The notes under the pieces were generated by a model. That model had not been told where the DNA came from and did no database searches. It saw only the letters and a program-made list of their open reading frames with translations. Position numbers and translations under genes: made by a program. Of a DNA stretch of 64,000 nucleotides, positions 1 through 12,100 are shown in pieces (the stretch's first letter is position 1; each line of letters opens with the position of its first letter). This DNA comes from Bombardia bombarda (Eukaryota; Ascomycota; Sordariomycetes; Sordariales; Lasiosphaeriaceae): the NCBI GenBank assembly GCA_030512295.1, contig JAULSR010000008.1:62001-126000 (forward strand), in the 5' to 3' direction.

Positions 1-1400
1 GTCTTCACCAAGGAAGGCGCATACCAGCTGCATCTCAGCCACCGGAGAGCGAACCAGATCTCAGAAGTCGCACCAACCAGCCAAACAAAGACTGATAGCC
101 GCCTGCACCTTCCGTTCTTCTCGTGAGCTCGTGCCTTCGGGTGCGTCCATGGCCTATAGCCTATGGCCCAGCTGCTCCTCGACCTCACCGACCCCACCAA
201 GACGACAAATATCGGAAGGAGCGAGCCACCATCAGACATCATGGTCCTCCTCGTTGACAAATGAAGGAAGGAGCTTTCGGATCCCACATGGCAACATATG
301 GCGAAACCAGATAGATACCAGATGAGCAAATAGCCAAACGAGGCCCATAGATCGCCCCGTTGGCAAATCAGCGAGATCGGGCAACGCAGCATCTTATTGA
401 TCATGGCAATCGAATGCACCACATACAGTGATGAGTGAGTGCCGGAGCAAGGTCTCGGCAGTTCGGAGCCGCCTCCCCTGTTCGGGGCCCCTTCGCTCCT
501 TCCCTGTCCTCTTCGTCGGTAGGTGGGTGGCGCTTGCCATAACGCCGCACAACGATGCACGAGGGCGTGGAGTACCGCATGAGACACACACTGCACGACT
601 CTGGTGGATGGACAGCGGGGGGCGCCAATCACCTGCGGGCTCCCGGCCTGAATGGGCATCTTATAGGTACCGCCAATCTATTTGACAATGGAAGGGACCT
701 CGAGCTTCCAGTTCCAACGAGCTACCTTACTCTGCGGCAATTGCCCCGCGCGGGTCCAAATTGGTTAATTGGACCTCACCCACAGACAGCACTCTCGTTG
801 ATAAGCATGCCGGCATCATCATGGGCAATTCGGCGCATACCGCAATTTACCCTGGCCATTGGCCTGAAATCCGATCTTGGCATTGCTCCATCGACGTAAC
901 CTCGGAGCTGTGCTTGCCAAGATAAGGTTGTTTGCCTCTGCTCACCCGCTCACGGCATGCCCAATCCAGGGAATAGATGCACGCCTGGCTAATTGTCCTG
1001 AGGGGTTGAAACACGGCGCACCAGCATGCGGTGAGTGCCGATCAACTATAGCTTTCAAAGGAGTCCACCTTCTTTATGGAATGTGTGGACCGAAACAGCA
1101 CATAGATTACTTCTACCTAGACTAAGGAGCTGTCGTCACCGTGACCTCAACTCACTCATCTTTGGTGTTTCCGTATGTTATAGTGTTATGCTTAATAAGT
1201 AAGTCTAGCGTGAGTTTGGAGAAACAAATATGTTGAAGTCATGCCTGCCTACTATCTACCACGTCCGCGTTTCAATTGAATTGACATGCTTGCTCATTGG
1301 GAAAAAAATAAAACTGGCTGAAGAAGTTTTTAGAAAAGTAGAAAAGGATTCATTCACTAAAGAATGCTAATGATAAAAGATTGAGACATCAAAAAAACAA
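1..1400. other. Gene-poor left edge
   Basis: I see no supportable gene here. Short open frames exist on both strands but none has a recognisable domain or a convincing set of splice sites. A gene running off the left edge cannot be excluded. The right end carries the T-rich terminator of the tRNA-Asn gene. Confidence 0.5.
1391..1397 (-). terminator. Pol III terminator of tRNA-Asn
   Basis: Seven consecutive A on the plus strand read as T7 just downstream of the minus-strand tRNA-Asn. This is the usual RNA polymerase III stop. Confidence 0.8.
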
Positions 1401-1474
1401 CTCCCTCGGTAAGGATTGAACTTACAGCCTCCAGATTAACAGTCTGACGCGCTAGCCAATTGCGCCACGAGGGA
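1401..1474 (-). tRNA. tRNA-Asn(GTT): tRNA-Asn (anticodon GTT), intronless
   Basis: The minus strand folds into a 74-nt cloverleaf. The acceptor stem is TCCCTCG paired with CGAGGGA, with a G discriminator base. The anticodon loop is CTGTTAA, giving GTT for asparagine. The T-loop box B reads GTTCAATCC and box A is GTGGCGCAATTGG-like. No intron is present. CCA is not encoded, as expected for a eukaryote. Confidence 0.95.
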
Positions 1475-2172
1475 CTGGAAATTCGACACGCGATCAAATA
1501 ACGTAATCGATTCAATCTGCTCTTGGGACTATAGTGAAGGACCCGTAAGAAGCCTTTTCCAATACATCACCAACCTGCCTTATCTGCCTCCACAAAACCA
1601 CCCCTCACTTCACTACGCCAGAACAGCAGCCATAAATTACACAACACCTAAACGTATCATTCGACCAACATAGACATTATGTCAATCAAGTCCTTCAAAG
1701 TTATACATATCCTCCATTCAATTCATTCTCCCCCGGGCCATTCCCCCCATCCCGCACCCCGACCAAATATAAAATAACACACACTTTGTTTAGACATGGA
1801 TATCTCTCCTCTCACCAGTTTACATACGTATTATAATAATCCATCAAGCCACCAATCATCAGCGTCCCTGGCACCCCAGAAATTGCTGTAGGCCGCCTTA
1901 CTCCCGCTGCTACTACTGCTACCGCCGCTATTGCTAATGCATTCGTCTCCATCTGCTCCCGCACCGTCGCCATCGGCATCATCCGTCGGGACAGACACAA
2001 AGGCCTCCTGTAGCGCTCTGGCTACCCCCCTCAGCGATGCCAAGGCGTGGGTACTACTGTTACTGTTATTGTCGTTATTGTTATTGTTGTTGTCATGGTT
2101 CCTGGTTGAGTTCTTCCTGCCCTGTCGCAACTGCAGCTTCAAACCAATGGTGTCGCGGTGTCGCCTCACGTC
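1475..2172. other. 3' flank of the striatin gene, with an in-frame open extension
   Basis: Intergenic stretch between tRNA-Asn and the striatin stop codon. Positions 1831-2172 on the minus strand stay open in the same frame as striatin after its TAG stop (listed separately). The part around 2057-2095 is a low-complexity TTRTTR run. Nothing else is recognisable. Confidence 0.6.
1831..2172 (-). other. In-frame open extension after the striatin amber stop
   Basis: Directly after the striatin TAG the same frame continues for 113 sense codons to a TAA. The virtual peptide is Asn- and Ser-rich, then Asp/Gly-rich, and ends with a Trp-containing segment (NFWGAR, DDWWLDGLL). The Asn run comes from a simple AAC/AAT tract, which by itself tends to lack stops. 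It could be 3' UTR, a rare readthrough tail or an alternatively spliced end, because the TAG sits in a TTAG|GA acceptor-like context. Striatins known to me end at this WD repeat, so UTR is the default reading. Confidence 0.3.
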
Positions 2173-4847
2173 CTAACGCGCAAACACCTTGACGACCCCA
2201 TCGCCTCCACCGCTGACTACCCACCGCCCATCTTGGCTCCACACCACGGCGCACACGCCCTCCCCGCGCATCACGCGGTGGCTGGTGATCTCCTGCGTGC
2301 AGGACCGCTTCTCCAGCGACCAGAACCGCAGCGACGCGTCGTGACCTGCGCTCACTAGCTCGCGGCCGTCAGGGCTGAGGGAAAGGGCTGAGATGGAGGC
2401 GGGATGGGCCAGCATGTTGTAGGTGCATTGACCTGGTGAATAACAAATAACAAATTAGCCTGTGTCCGTGAGTGAAAAGACTGGAGACTGAGCAACTTAC
2501 CGCTGTTTGCATCAAAGAACCTGACGAAGCGGTCTTCGTGGCCCGAGATGATAACACCCTCAACGCCGGAACCAGCCATGGCTCGGCCACCTCCCGTTGG
2601 TCCACCCGTGCTGGCAGTGTCCTCTTCATTCAGCCCCTGGTGTGGCTGATCAAGCCCGACAGTTGTTGCCACAACAGCATTTACGCTCGTATCCAGAGTG
2701 CCGTCGTATGTTTCCAGACTGGCCATGTTTCCAATCTCTTCCCCAGAGCGAGTGTCGTAGACAATAATGGCGGCGTCCGAGTAACTTACTACAAATGCCT
2801 CCCCATTCGGGCTGAGCGGCGTGATGCACGTCGGGCTGGCTGTGGAGTTTGTTCGAGAGATGGTATGTACAAGGGAGTGGTGGAAAGGCGAGTTCGATGC
2901 CGTCGTCGGTTGCGGGGAGCTGGGGAATGCGGAACCAGAGCTCATCGAATTGCCCCTAACACGACCGCCCGGCCCGCGACGCCCAGAACCCGGCGGCTGC
3001 GGCGACGTGAGCTGGGGAGGCGCGCTGACCGCCCATATTTTGACGGTGCCGTCAGCTGCTCCTGAAACAAGGAGGATGCGGTCTGGGGTGCCGTGAGCAT
3101 TGGCCTGGCCAAAGATGGCACCCAGGTTCGTGGGAAGAACGCATAAGGCCCACACGGCGTCTGTATGCCCGTCCAGAGTAGCCTTGGGATCTACCCTGCC
3201 TCGCTCCCAAACCCGGATGGTTGCATCCTGGCCACCAGAAAAGATCCAGCCATCGCCCTGAGCGCGACCGCCAGTGGAGAAGTTGGGAGCGGGGGACCAG
3301 GATGTTAGAGAGAGTACGGCGCCGTTATGGCCGCGATGAGTGAAGTCTGCCGTGACGTCAAGATCTGAGCCACTCGCTGTTGGGTGACCAGGCAGCCGAT
3401 CGGGGATGTGGAATCGTTTGATCATGCCGTCATCTCCAGCCGTGCAGATCTCCGGTTCACCAGGGCTGCCGCCACCCGAGAAGATAAGCGTCCGGACCGT
3501 GTCGAGGTGACCTCGCAGACCGAATTTGAGTTTGAAGTTTGTATTCTCAGCCCTCTGGTTGAACGCGTTAAGGGACAGCTCGTGCTCCGCGCTCCTCCTG
3601 CGGGCCATCGAGGCCGAACTCTTTCTCCGGTGCGAAGCAGGCCCACGATTCGGGGACTTTGGGAGGTTCTCGGCTGTGGGGAAGACATCGACGTCGGGTC
3701 GGTTGGATGATAGCTGCTGAGGCTGGCCTGGGGCGACGGGGTCTGGAAAGTTGCCATCGCTAAAATCCCATCCATCCATGGCCGCGATACGCTTCTCAGC
3801 TGTATCCTCGGCGATCTCATTTCTGTTAAGCAACCTGAGCTGGGCGCTTTGTTCTAGTACATGGTCTTCTGGCGCCTTATTATTATTTACCGGGGCTTGA
3901 GGAGGCCAATCTGCCGCATTGCTGTACATGATTGGGGGGTGCTCCGTATTTGATGTTCGAACCATTGGGGTTGGTTGCAGCTCGAGGTTCTTGGCTGCAA
4001 AGTTATTCGACACGACCGGGGGGGGGGGGCATGGTGATTTGGGGCCGGGGCGGCCTGGGGGTTGAACAGCTCGCGGACATTGTTTTGCTGGGACCGCATG
4101 GCCTGCTGCTGGAACGCGTGGTCCAAGGCCTGTTGTCCAAAGGCATCACCCTCGCGCAAATCCTCTATCATGGGGAGGGGCGGAGACTCTCTCGGTGGTA
4201 TCGGGTTTGCGGGTGTAATCATTAAATAGGTAAATTCAGCTTGGCACTGGTCGAGGAAGGTCTTGAGCTCGTTGCGCACAGACTCGTCGTCGGTAGGGCT
4301 CGCGTCGGCGGCGTCGCCTTCGGGTTTCGCTGATGATGCTATACAGACATGGGGTCAGCGCGTGCAGAGAGGCAGAGATAGCGGAAACTGGCGTGGTTTG
4401 GTCTCACATCGCAGCTTTTCTTGGAGCAGAGCAGCACGGTCCAGCCTAGGCTTCTCCGACTCGGAGACGGGGGGCTTGCCGGCCTTCAAAGCGGTGCCCT
4501 GATCCTTGACTTTCTTCTCGAGGATGGCGACGTATTTCTTGAGCGCCTTCTGGGTCGCATCGGCTCTCCGGGTTTGACCCTCGAGGTTGGCTATCCTGCT
4601 CTTCATCTCCTGCTTCTCGATCTCCCAGGCGTTGCGGTCGCGCTCATGGCGATGCCATTCGGTCTGGAGAAAGCGCATCACACCTGGAGAGGGGTCGCAC
4701 GGTCAGTACTGATAGCTACTGCTAGGGCTCCTCGTCGGACGGACCTTGCAGCGTGTATTCGGTGGCGGGCGGGTGGTTCGCGCCATTGCCCATGGGGCCG
4801 CCCATCTCGTGGGGCCCAGCTCCGATATTCCCTCCATTTGTGCCCAT
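2173..4847 (-). CDS. pro11: Striatin-family STRIPAK scaffold (PRO11/HAM-3/StrA type)
   Basis: Exons complement(2173..2432, 2501..4338, 4408..4683, 4745..4847), about 825 residues. Striatins are the regulatory B''' subunits of PP2A that assemble the STRIPAK complex; in sordariomycetes this complex controls hyphal fusion and fruiting-body development. The N-terminus carries the striatin signature, with MRFLQTEWHRHERDRNAWEI followed by a long coiled coil (residues about 35-130). A low-complexity linker follows, then WD40 repeats from about residue 330 to the end (for example IFSGGQDATIRVWERG, GGDGVVKVFAR). The start is chosen because an in-frame TGA lies seven codons upstream and the N-terminal peptide leads directly into the signature. 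One defect: exon 3 changes frame at a run of 12 C (coding strand; plus strand 4018-4029). One extra C would join the frames, so a homopolymer base-count error is likely. Confidence 0.9.
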
Positions 4848-6274
4848 GGCGGCGGCGGTGCCAGCTCAGATGCCGGGGATCTCGTCGAGACTCGGTCTGG
4901 CCATGGACACGTCGACTGGCGACGGCGACGAGGGGGGGTGGGAAGAAAGCGCTTCGTTGGTGTTTGGCTCTCGCTCGCAACCTAAAAGGAGAAGCTGTGT
5001 ACGGTAGTCCTGGCCTCCTAAATTAAGGTAGGTAGGGAGCTGTTCGAGTCGACGGGAGTGGCTATGGAAATGATGGCGGGCTACAAAAAGCGGAGCAGAC
5101 GTGGTTGCGCACGATGGCAGTCTGCAGCGGAGTCGGAAGCCGAAGTTGGGGCGTGTCCTGGGACGTCGTCGTCGCGTCGGCAGGATTTTTTCGTCACTGC
5201 CAAATGAATTGGGCGAAGGTGGTGGCAGGGCGGCAATCACTGGCCCGGTTCCAGTTGGCGATGCGTTGCTCTTGCTGGCCAAAGCGAGCCAAAAGGGCCC
5301 TGAACCTGGGAGCTCCAGCTGTCCAGGTTTGCTAGACCCGTAATTCTGGGTGGCCTCTGGCCAATAAAAGACCTTGATCTTCTGTTGAGGCTACCAGGCA
5401 TCAATCGCCTTTTGGGGCGGTGGTCCTAGCGGGACCCACTTCAGCTGTCTCAGGGGCTCATCCACCGCTAACCACCTATACTGGTACTAAAAGTCTAAAA
5501 GCAATAGGATAAGCAACGGGAATAGCAATCATGGGATAGTCGAGATGGGATAGTTGCTGGCCCATGGGATAGCTGTCGTAAAGAAATGGACAACAGCCCG
5601 AAGGTGCAGTACGACATGCTATTTTTCTTTTTCCATTGTGTGCCCCTCTGCCCCTTTTCTCAGGGGCTGGCGCAGTGCCTGAAGCTCGCTCCTGCAGCTT
5701 CAATCTTTTTTTTGGACGAGCGCGCAACCCTGGCTGGGAGACAGCATGCTGTGCCCAGTGCAGTGGCCAGCTCCAGATAGGTATTGGCATGCGATGAGAT
5801 ACGCAGAGAGAGCGGATGGAGACTGCGTCATAGCCTCTGCAGAATAAATTACAGGCTGCCTACTATACTCTACGTTGCTTCTTATCGTCATAGCTCTAAG
5901 CGATAATGCGGTGCTCCTTCTGCCCCGTCCTTGCTGGTTACCTATGCATGGTGTGAGATGGCTACGAAAGCTCCTCACGACGCAGGAACCCGGGTGGCGT
6001 AATAACCCCATGCTTTCCTCGAATACAACTTCCTTCATTCGTCATATCTGTTGTTTCTTTCTTCACTTTAACGTCATGGTGTCAGTCACATGGCGAGCAC
6101 TTGCAATATTCAGTCACCTTTTCGTAACAGAGTGTACAAACTGCTAGCAACATCTCATACATACATACATGAAGTTAGGTAATTCACAGTTTGGTTAAGC
6201 ATACATCCCTCAATTTCTTCACCCAGGCTGGCCAGCCACCAAGGACACAACGTCACAGCTGCCCTCTCAAGCAG
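4848..6274. other. Intergenic region between striatin (5' side) and rad14 (3' side)
   Basis: This holds the striatin promoter and the rad14 3' flank. I see no gene. Three imperfect ATGGGATAG repeats lie at 5531-5572. Small open frames on both strands have no recognisable content. Confidence 0.6.
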
Positions 6275-7739
6275 CTAAAACTCCAGCTCTTCAACCTCCA
6301 TGCCGCAGGCCAAGCACGTCTTCACGGTCAAGCCTTCTGCGTTCTCCACCGTCCGACCCCATTCGTGCGTATGTTTCCCACTCATATTCACTGTGTCTCC
6401 AAACTTTGTCGCCTTCCCACCCCCACCCCCATTGATACCGCCCCCGCCGCCTGCCTTGCCCGTATTCCGCCTGAACGTGTCCGTTCTTGTCTTGCGTTTT
6501 AGGTCCAGTAGCTTCTCCTTAAACTTGGCCTCTTTCCGCCTCTTCTTCTCTGTCTCTCGCTTCTCAAACTCGGCGTCCAGCGCCTCGACGGATCCCCACT
6601 TTTGCTTGAAGGCGTATTCTTCTACTTGATATCGCAGGAAGAGCATCATGTCGTGCCAGTGGGACTTGTGAGGGTTGGGTTTAGAAAGATGCGGGAGGAG
6701 TTCGGGATCTTTGAGCTCGGCTGTAGGACAGATAAAGATAAAATATTGTCAACATTTGCTCCCATTAAATCATCATGAATCAGGCATGCCGGGGTAGCAA
6801 AACACTCACGCTCTGTCAAGAGATAGTCCTCCCTGCACTCCGTCTTCGTAAGCAAGCTGTACTTGTCGGGATATTTCTCCTTGCAAGCATTGCAGACAGC
6901 ACAGCCAAACACCTCCTCCCACACAAAGTCAATCTCCAGGTTGCCGCACTCCCTGCACTTCTTCCTCGTTTGTTTGTCCGACAGCACGCTCAGCCCGGGC
7001 TCATACGGCCCGACCTTGTTCCTTTGCAGCTTCCGGATCAGCTGCAGCCGTTCCCACTCGGCCGCCGTCATGTGCGCCGGCTTCTGCTCCGCGCCGTCAG
7101 GCTGACCGCCCTGTTGCTGTGGCCCACCACCGCCACCGCCGCCACCAGACATACTCTTGTTCCATGGGTCGTCCTCGGTGCTGAGGAAGCCGCCCTTGGT
7201 GTCCGTCATGGCGCTAAAGTTGTAATCGACATACTTGGTGAACTTGCGTGAGATGGGGGGCAGGTCGCCACCGCCATCTTTAGTCGGCGACGTGCGCGCA
7301 TCGCGGTTCGTGGCGGGCACCTCGGCGCGCGAGATGGAAGTGTAGGGTCGTTTGTTGCTGCGGCTGGCGGCAGGCCCGGCGAGCTGGATATCGTCGGTTG
7401 CGACGAAGCCTGAGGCGGTGCGCGGCTGCGAGGGGACGCCGGCTGCCCGTTGTTCTGCCTCGCGCTGGTCACGGATGGCTTTGGCGCGCAGTCGCGATTC
7501 TTCCTGTGTATTAGGTGCGACGGGTTAGGATTTCTTTCTCCATCTCTAAGGGGTGGTTATGCGCATGCGCGCGAGTGAACGTCGGGTTGCGGGGGGGGTT
7601 GGCTGCGTACAATGCGACGAGTCACTTCGGGAGTGTGTGGGGATCGGGATGATGCTGGGCCTGGGGGTGGTGCTGTAGAAGCCGCCGCCCCAGTTGCGGA
7701 TCGAGCTGAACGCCGTGGTGGCGTGCGGGGCCGCTCCAT
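6275..7739 (-). CDS. rad14: Rad14/XPA nucleotide-excision-repair damage recognition protein
   Basis: Exons complement(6275..6720, 6810..7503, 7611..7739), 422 residues. Rad14/XPA verifies helix-distorting lesions in the nucleus and brings in TFIIH and the Rad1-Rad10 nuclease. The XPA zinc finger is clear: Cys226-x2-Cys229-x17-Cys247-x2-Cys250. It is followed by the conserved DKYSLLTKTECREDYLLTE segment and a DNA-binding domain with HWHDMMLFLRYQVEEYA. The N-terminal exon ends at TRRI and joins EESRLRAKAIRDQ, the usual XPA start, which supports the 107-nt first intron. A Gly-rich insert interrupts the C-terminal part. The start codon is preceded directly by a (CAGA)n tract in the transcript. 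All exon phases agree. Confidence 0.95.
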
Positions 7740-7740
7740 G

Positions 7741-7764
7741 TCTGTCTGTCTGTCTGTCTGTCTG
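7741..7764. repeat. (TCTG)6 microsatellite in the rad14 5' leader
   Basis: Six perfect TCTG units on the plus strand, read as CAGA in the rad14 transcript, ending one base upstream of its ATG. Such a tract is prone to slippage and sits inside the start-codon context. Confidence 0.9.
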
Positions 7765-8389
7765 TGGTTCGGCTACGTCGCGTCGTAAGAACTTTGATAA
7801 CTTCAATCGTTGTTAAAATGCTTCTGCAATCTGCAAGGTCGCTGATATGATTTGTTCCGTCGTGGAGGAGCACTGAAGTTTACAGGCTGAAGTACGGGGT
7901 GGTGCGCTGATGCCTTGAGCGATGACGCCGTTGGCCGACCCTCCACTAAAACCGACGTGCGCCGGCAGGCATTGCTTATTAGACTAGGTAGGTGGTACCT
8001 TTTACTACCAGCCACTGGTCCATGTACTGTACGTACAGTACAAACACACTCCGCAACATCTCGAAAACTCATTATCATCACGCTGTGCATTTATCGCCTC
8101 CAAAAAACTAAAGGCAAGATATTAGCTGGCGTAAACTACATAGATGCTCTACCACTGCAATCATTGAAGATACACGTAGAAACGTAACGCTGGCCGCGGC
8201 GGATATTAAACCAACAACACCATCATTGCCACCACGTCAATGCCATGAGATACCGGTAAATGCATAATGATGTGGGCCAAACGGCATTTCATAGTACAAG
8301 AATTCGCCCAAAGGCAAACAGCCGAGGCAATGCAATCACCTCGGCCCGCCAAGCTTCCTCAACCTCCTCCCGCATAATCAGACATAATT
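7765..8389. other. Intergenic region between rad14 (5' side) and pho88 (3' side)
   Basis: About 625 bp containing the rad14 promoter and the pho88 3' flank. The one structured element is the perfect palindrome at 8023-8042. No gene is seen. Confidence 0.6.
8023..8042. promoter_or_regulatory. Perfect 20-bp palindrome upstream of rad14
   Basis: The half-site TGTACTGTAC is followed directly by its exact reverse complement, giving a 20-bp palindrome without spacer about 285 bp upstream of the rad14 ATG. It could be the site of a dimeric regulator or a cruciform. Function is inferred only. Confidence 0.45.
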
Positions 8390-9169
8390 CTACTCCTCCT
8401 TAGCACCGCCACGACCGGCACGCTCGGCCGCCTCGACCGCCTTCTTATCGCTCTGGGCAGGCCCGCTCTGGAGCCCGCTCATGAAGCCGGCAGGCTGCTT
8501 GAACGGTCTCTTGAGGTCGCCCGCAGCCGGCTGTCCAAAAAGGTGGATCTTGGTCATGTTGGACTCGAGCGCGCCCTTGAGGGGGATGATGCTCTGGATG
8601 AGGAGGGGGTTGGTGTAGTGGAAGTAAAGGTGCATAACGGCCATCATGCCCACTCCCATCATCTGCGCGCGTAGGAGGTTCTTGATCTGGCCGACATCGT
8701 AGGCGTGGATCGTCGTCGTGACGAGCTTGCCCTCTTCTGAGGAGCCCATGGGCGCGGGCTCAACGTATTTGAGCGTCGTCAAATCTGTGAGGGTGGTGGT
8801 GGATCAGCAATTTGTGTCTTCTTCGTCATGGTGCTTGCTGCGGGACGCGGGTAAAAAATCCACCGCGATGAGGGGGCATGATCAGCTTGGCTTACCCTTC
8901 TTCTTGTCGACAACGCTCTTGATGTACAGGTTGATGCCCAGAATGATCACGTTGCTGAGGATATAGGCCGCGCGGCATGCATTGAGCACAAACGGGTCCT
9001 CAAAGGGGATCTTCTTGGCGATCTGCATCACACCAAGGATGATGATCAGGTTGGTGCTAGAGAGGTCGCGCTCGTCAGCTTTGCTTTCTCCTCATGGTGC
9101 TACCGATGGAGAGGGGGGCGCGTCATCAGGTGTCGGGTATCCTTACATCTGAGGGCTGAGGCCGACCAT
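8390..9169 (-). CDS. pho88: Pho88/SND3-like ER membrane protein
   Basis: Exons complement(8390..8784, 8896..9056, 9147..9169), 192 residues, the usual length of the family. Pho88 was first linked to inorganic phosphate uptake and is also Snd3, part of the SRP-independent route of membrane proteins into the ER. The short first exon (MVGLSPQI) joins TNLIIILGVMQIAKKIPFED, followed by the hydrophobic NACRAAYILSNVIILGINLYI segment. A second hydrophobic stretch (MMGVGMMAVMHLYFHY) and the conserved NPLLIQSIIPLKGALESN motif lie in the last exon. The C-terminal tail is basic and Gly/Ala-rich. Exon phases close exactly. Confidence 0.93.
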
Positions 9170-12100
9170 TTTGACGAATTGCTCGAGGGTAGCGAATTAA
9201 AATAATCGGTAATGTTCGATGCGAAACGATGCTTGCGCGACTGGTGCTGCTTGGTGTTTTGGTGCAGATGGCGAGCGTGATTTGGTGATTGCGACTGCGA
9301 CAGTTTTAATTTTAGCTGTTTGGGTTCCAGGGTGGCATTTCCACCCGAAGGTCCCTTGGCCCCGGCGGTGCTGTTATTCCGTGGTAGGCGTTGCCTTTGC
9401 TAGGTGGTGGCGTGGCGGTATCGGCGCTGTGGGCGAAGAGGCCACGTTCGCTTGCAGTGCCAGTATTAGGTTTGGCTGTTTAGCTTTTTAGTTGCCACTG
9501 GATCCTTCAACTGCTGTCCACCAAATCCTCCAGTCTAGACTTTGACACCTTCCGCATTCGTAGGTGGCCAGTCGTAAAAGGTTGATAACGATAACAGCAC
9601 GTGCACAGCAACCCCCAAGGCACTCGCGAACATGACGTAAAGCCACCCCCATGCCTTTCATATACAACTTGTGTATGCATTCCCCGTTTATGCTGATATG
9701 ATTGGTATGTAAATCGCACGTGGTATTGGGCTTATGGTAACCAGTATTAAACTGTAAAACACGTTTGGCAGCGGTCCGCTAATTCTGTCTCAATTGGTAC
9801 AATTATGGGGTGTCAGCTTCCAAACCTCCCCACCCCAGGGTGTTTTTGGTAGCACATAGGTACTGTCCTGATTAAACCCAAAATATACCATATTCTATCT
9901 GCTCTTATCCCAGGCATATTTTCACACATGGCTCAACTGTGTATCTGCAACAATTTACTGCCGTTCCCCGAATGTCCAAAATCAACTTTTTTCTTAAGAC
10001 TCTCACTTCCTCGTGGCCCACAGGGAGCTATCCATTTCCAGGCCCACATGAGTCCATCTGTCGATGAGCCCTCATTGGCCGAATGGGAACAACCTTGCCC
10101 CCTTTCTCCAGCCAAGACAAACTTTCGGCTTCCATTATCTTCTGTTAGGCATTGCGGACGGGTAATGACAGTACACTTTGGAGGTACTCCAGGACGTGGA
10201 TACAGACCTTCATCGGAATCAATGCTAAGATACGGAACACCTAAGACACCTTACCCAGCAGTGGTAAGGTGGATAGGTAGGTGACACTTAATAGGGGTCA
10301 CTCGAAATATTTTTGGAGTTAACCTTTATAAACCCCCCTATGGTGATGATGATGTCAACCTCGTCAAGTCTAGCTGCGCGGAAGTCAGTTTTCATTTCAA
10401 TACCCGCCTGTTAAAGCAACCCGGCCGTGGTACTCAGTTCATCGACTCATTCATACATCCTGGTACCGTAAGTACAGATTGTGAGGCATTGCGATGTAGT
10501 GGCAGGTGCAGGTGGCCGGCTTATGGGCATCACTTACTGTCAGAGGTTGAGTTGGGCATTTCGACAAGTACAGATGAGCTGCGATAGTTTGTTGATGAAA
10601 ATCTGCCTAAGCAATACGCCTTGGTATGCCGAGGGGCGCTGTCGCCATCTCTCTTCCTAGTAAACGAGTACCTATTACCACAACGATATCAGGGCCACAA
10701 AGAGGGTGTTAAACGTTGCATCTCGATACTTGATAAGTACCTTTGCACCTCATTAGGTGGATACTGAAAAGCATACGTGTGCTCTTGTTCCTTGAATATT
10801 GGTGTACAGGAATCAGTCAACGTTAATACTGCCCATTTTGTTATTCAAACCTGCCTGGGTGCGTCCAAAGTTACCGATTAACACTTTCATGGATGAGTTG
10901 ATATTTATATAGACGTGTAAGAGCTACAAGTTCATTCATGAATCTTTTCCCAATTATCTGCATCACGGCATTGCTGTTTCCTCGAGCCTCGTGCGTAGCC
11001 AACGATTCAGTCTGGCAACAATACCACAAGTGCTAGATGTAGGTCATTGTATACTTGCTGCTGCAAATGGCGGAGGGAGGTGAAAGGAGGCGGAAGTAGC
11101 GAGCCATGTCAGCACGCTTGGTGATGTTCAAAAGATTATAGCGATTTCTTGTTGGGCGTTTAGGTGGTAATAATGGGGTGGATGCCAGACTTATTGCTCC
11201 ATGTTGTATTAACAGCATAGATGGTTCAGTCAGAAACTGATATACGAGCCTGAAGTTGTCTTAACCGCCGCCATAACTGTGACAACTCGACTCATCCATC
11301 ATCAGCGACGCAATTTGTAATGTTTTGAGTAAATTCAAATATCATATGCAACCGAGCTGGTATCATATAAAGATCCATTAGTAAGATAGTCAGCAAATTC
11401 TAAACTGCGAAATCTAATGATTCAGCCTGGATATACCTGGATAAACAAACCCCTGGCGTCAAATGAATGGGACAGTGCTCGGACGGTGCAAGCATGGACA
11501 CTTTTACTATGAAAGCTTTCAATGGCGTTTCCATTTGTCAATCGTAGATTATATCTACCTTAGTCATGTCGGCCTTCCCCAGGACAAGTATATGAACTGG
11601 CATCCATTCCCTGCAGCCGAGAACCACTGCAAAGGACCAGCCAACGAATCTACCATGCAGGGCCTGGTCTGGCTTTACATGGGATGCTGGCGGGGGAAAT
11701 AGGGACGGCTCAAACGAATGGGCGGCGCAGTGTAGAGCAGCAGCCTTCTGATCAGCCAAACAGTTGATGTTGCCCCGGACCATTGGATTGGATTGATGCG
11801 TTCCCCGCTCGGAGTATATTGCTCGGTAAATTGTGCCATAAATGAAGAGTCCCAGACAAGCTCGTTGGGCCGAGCCGCGTGTGCGTGTTGTCAGGGCTAT
11901 GGCCATGTTCTGGTTTCCGGCTAATACTTTTGCCCCAAAGTCCCCATCGAGGATAAACAAGAAATCTCCGCAGCTGGATCTGGGGAAATTGTGGGGTACA
12001 TGTCGGTCAGGAATCACAATCGTGGGATTGAGCATTTGGAATGTCTCGTGGGTGCAAAACATGTCCAGAAAAGGAATGGCAGGTGAATGGACGAACGGGA

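Noticed and set aside
4000..4110. An intron instead of a base-count error in striatin exon 3
   Set aside because: There is an AATAACTTTGCAG-like acceptor, but no donor matching GTNNGT lies close upstream.
9928..10284. 118-codon open frame on the plus strand
   Set aside because: No recognisable content, and the opposite strand is open too.
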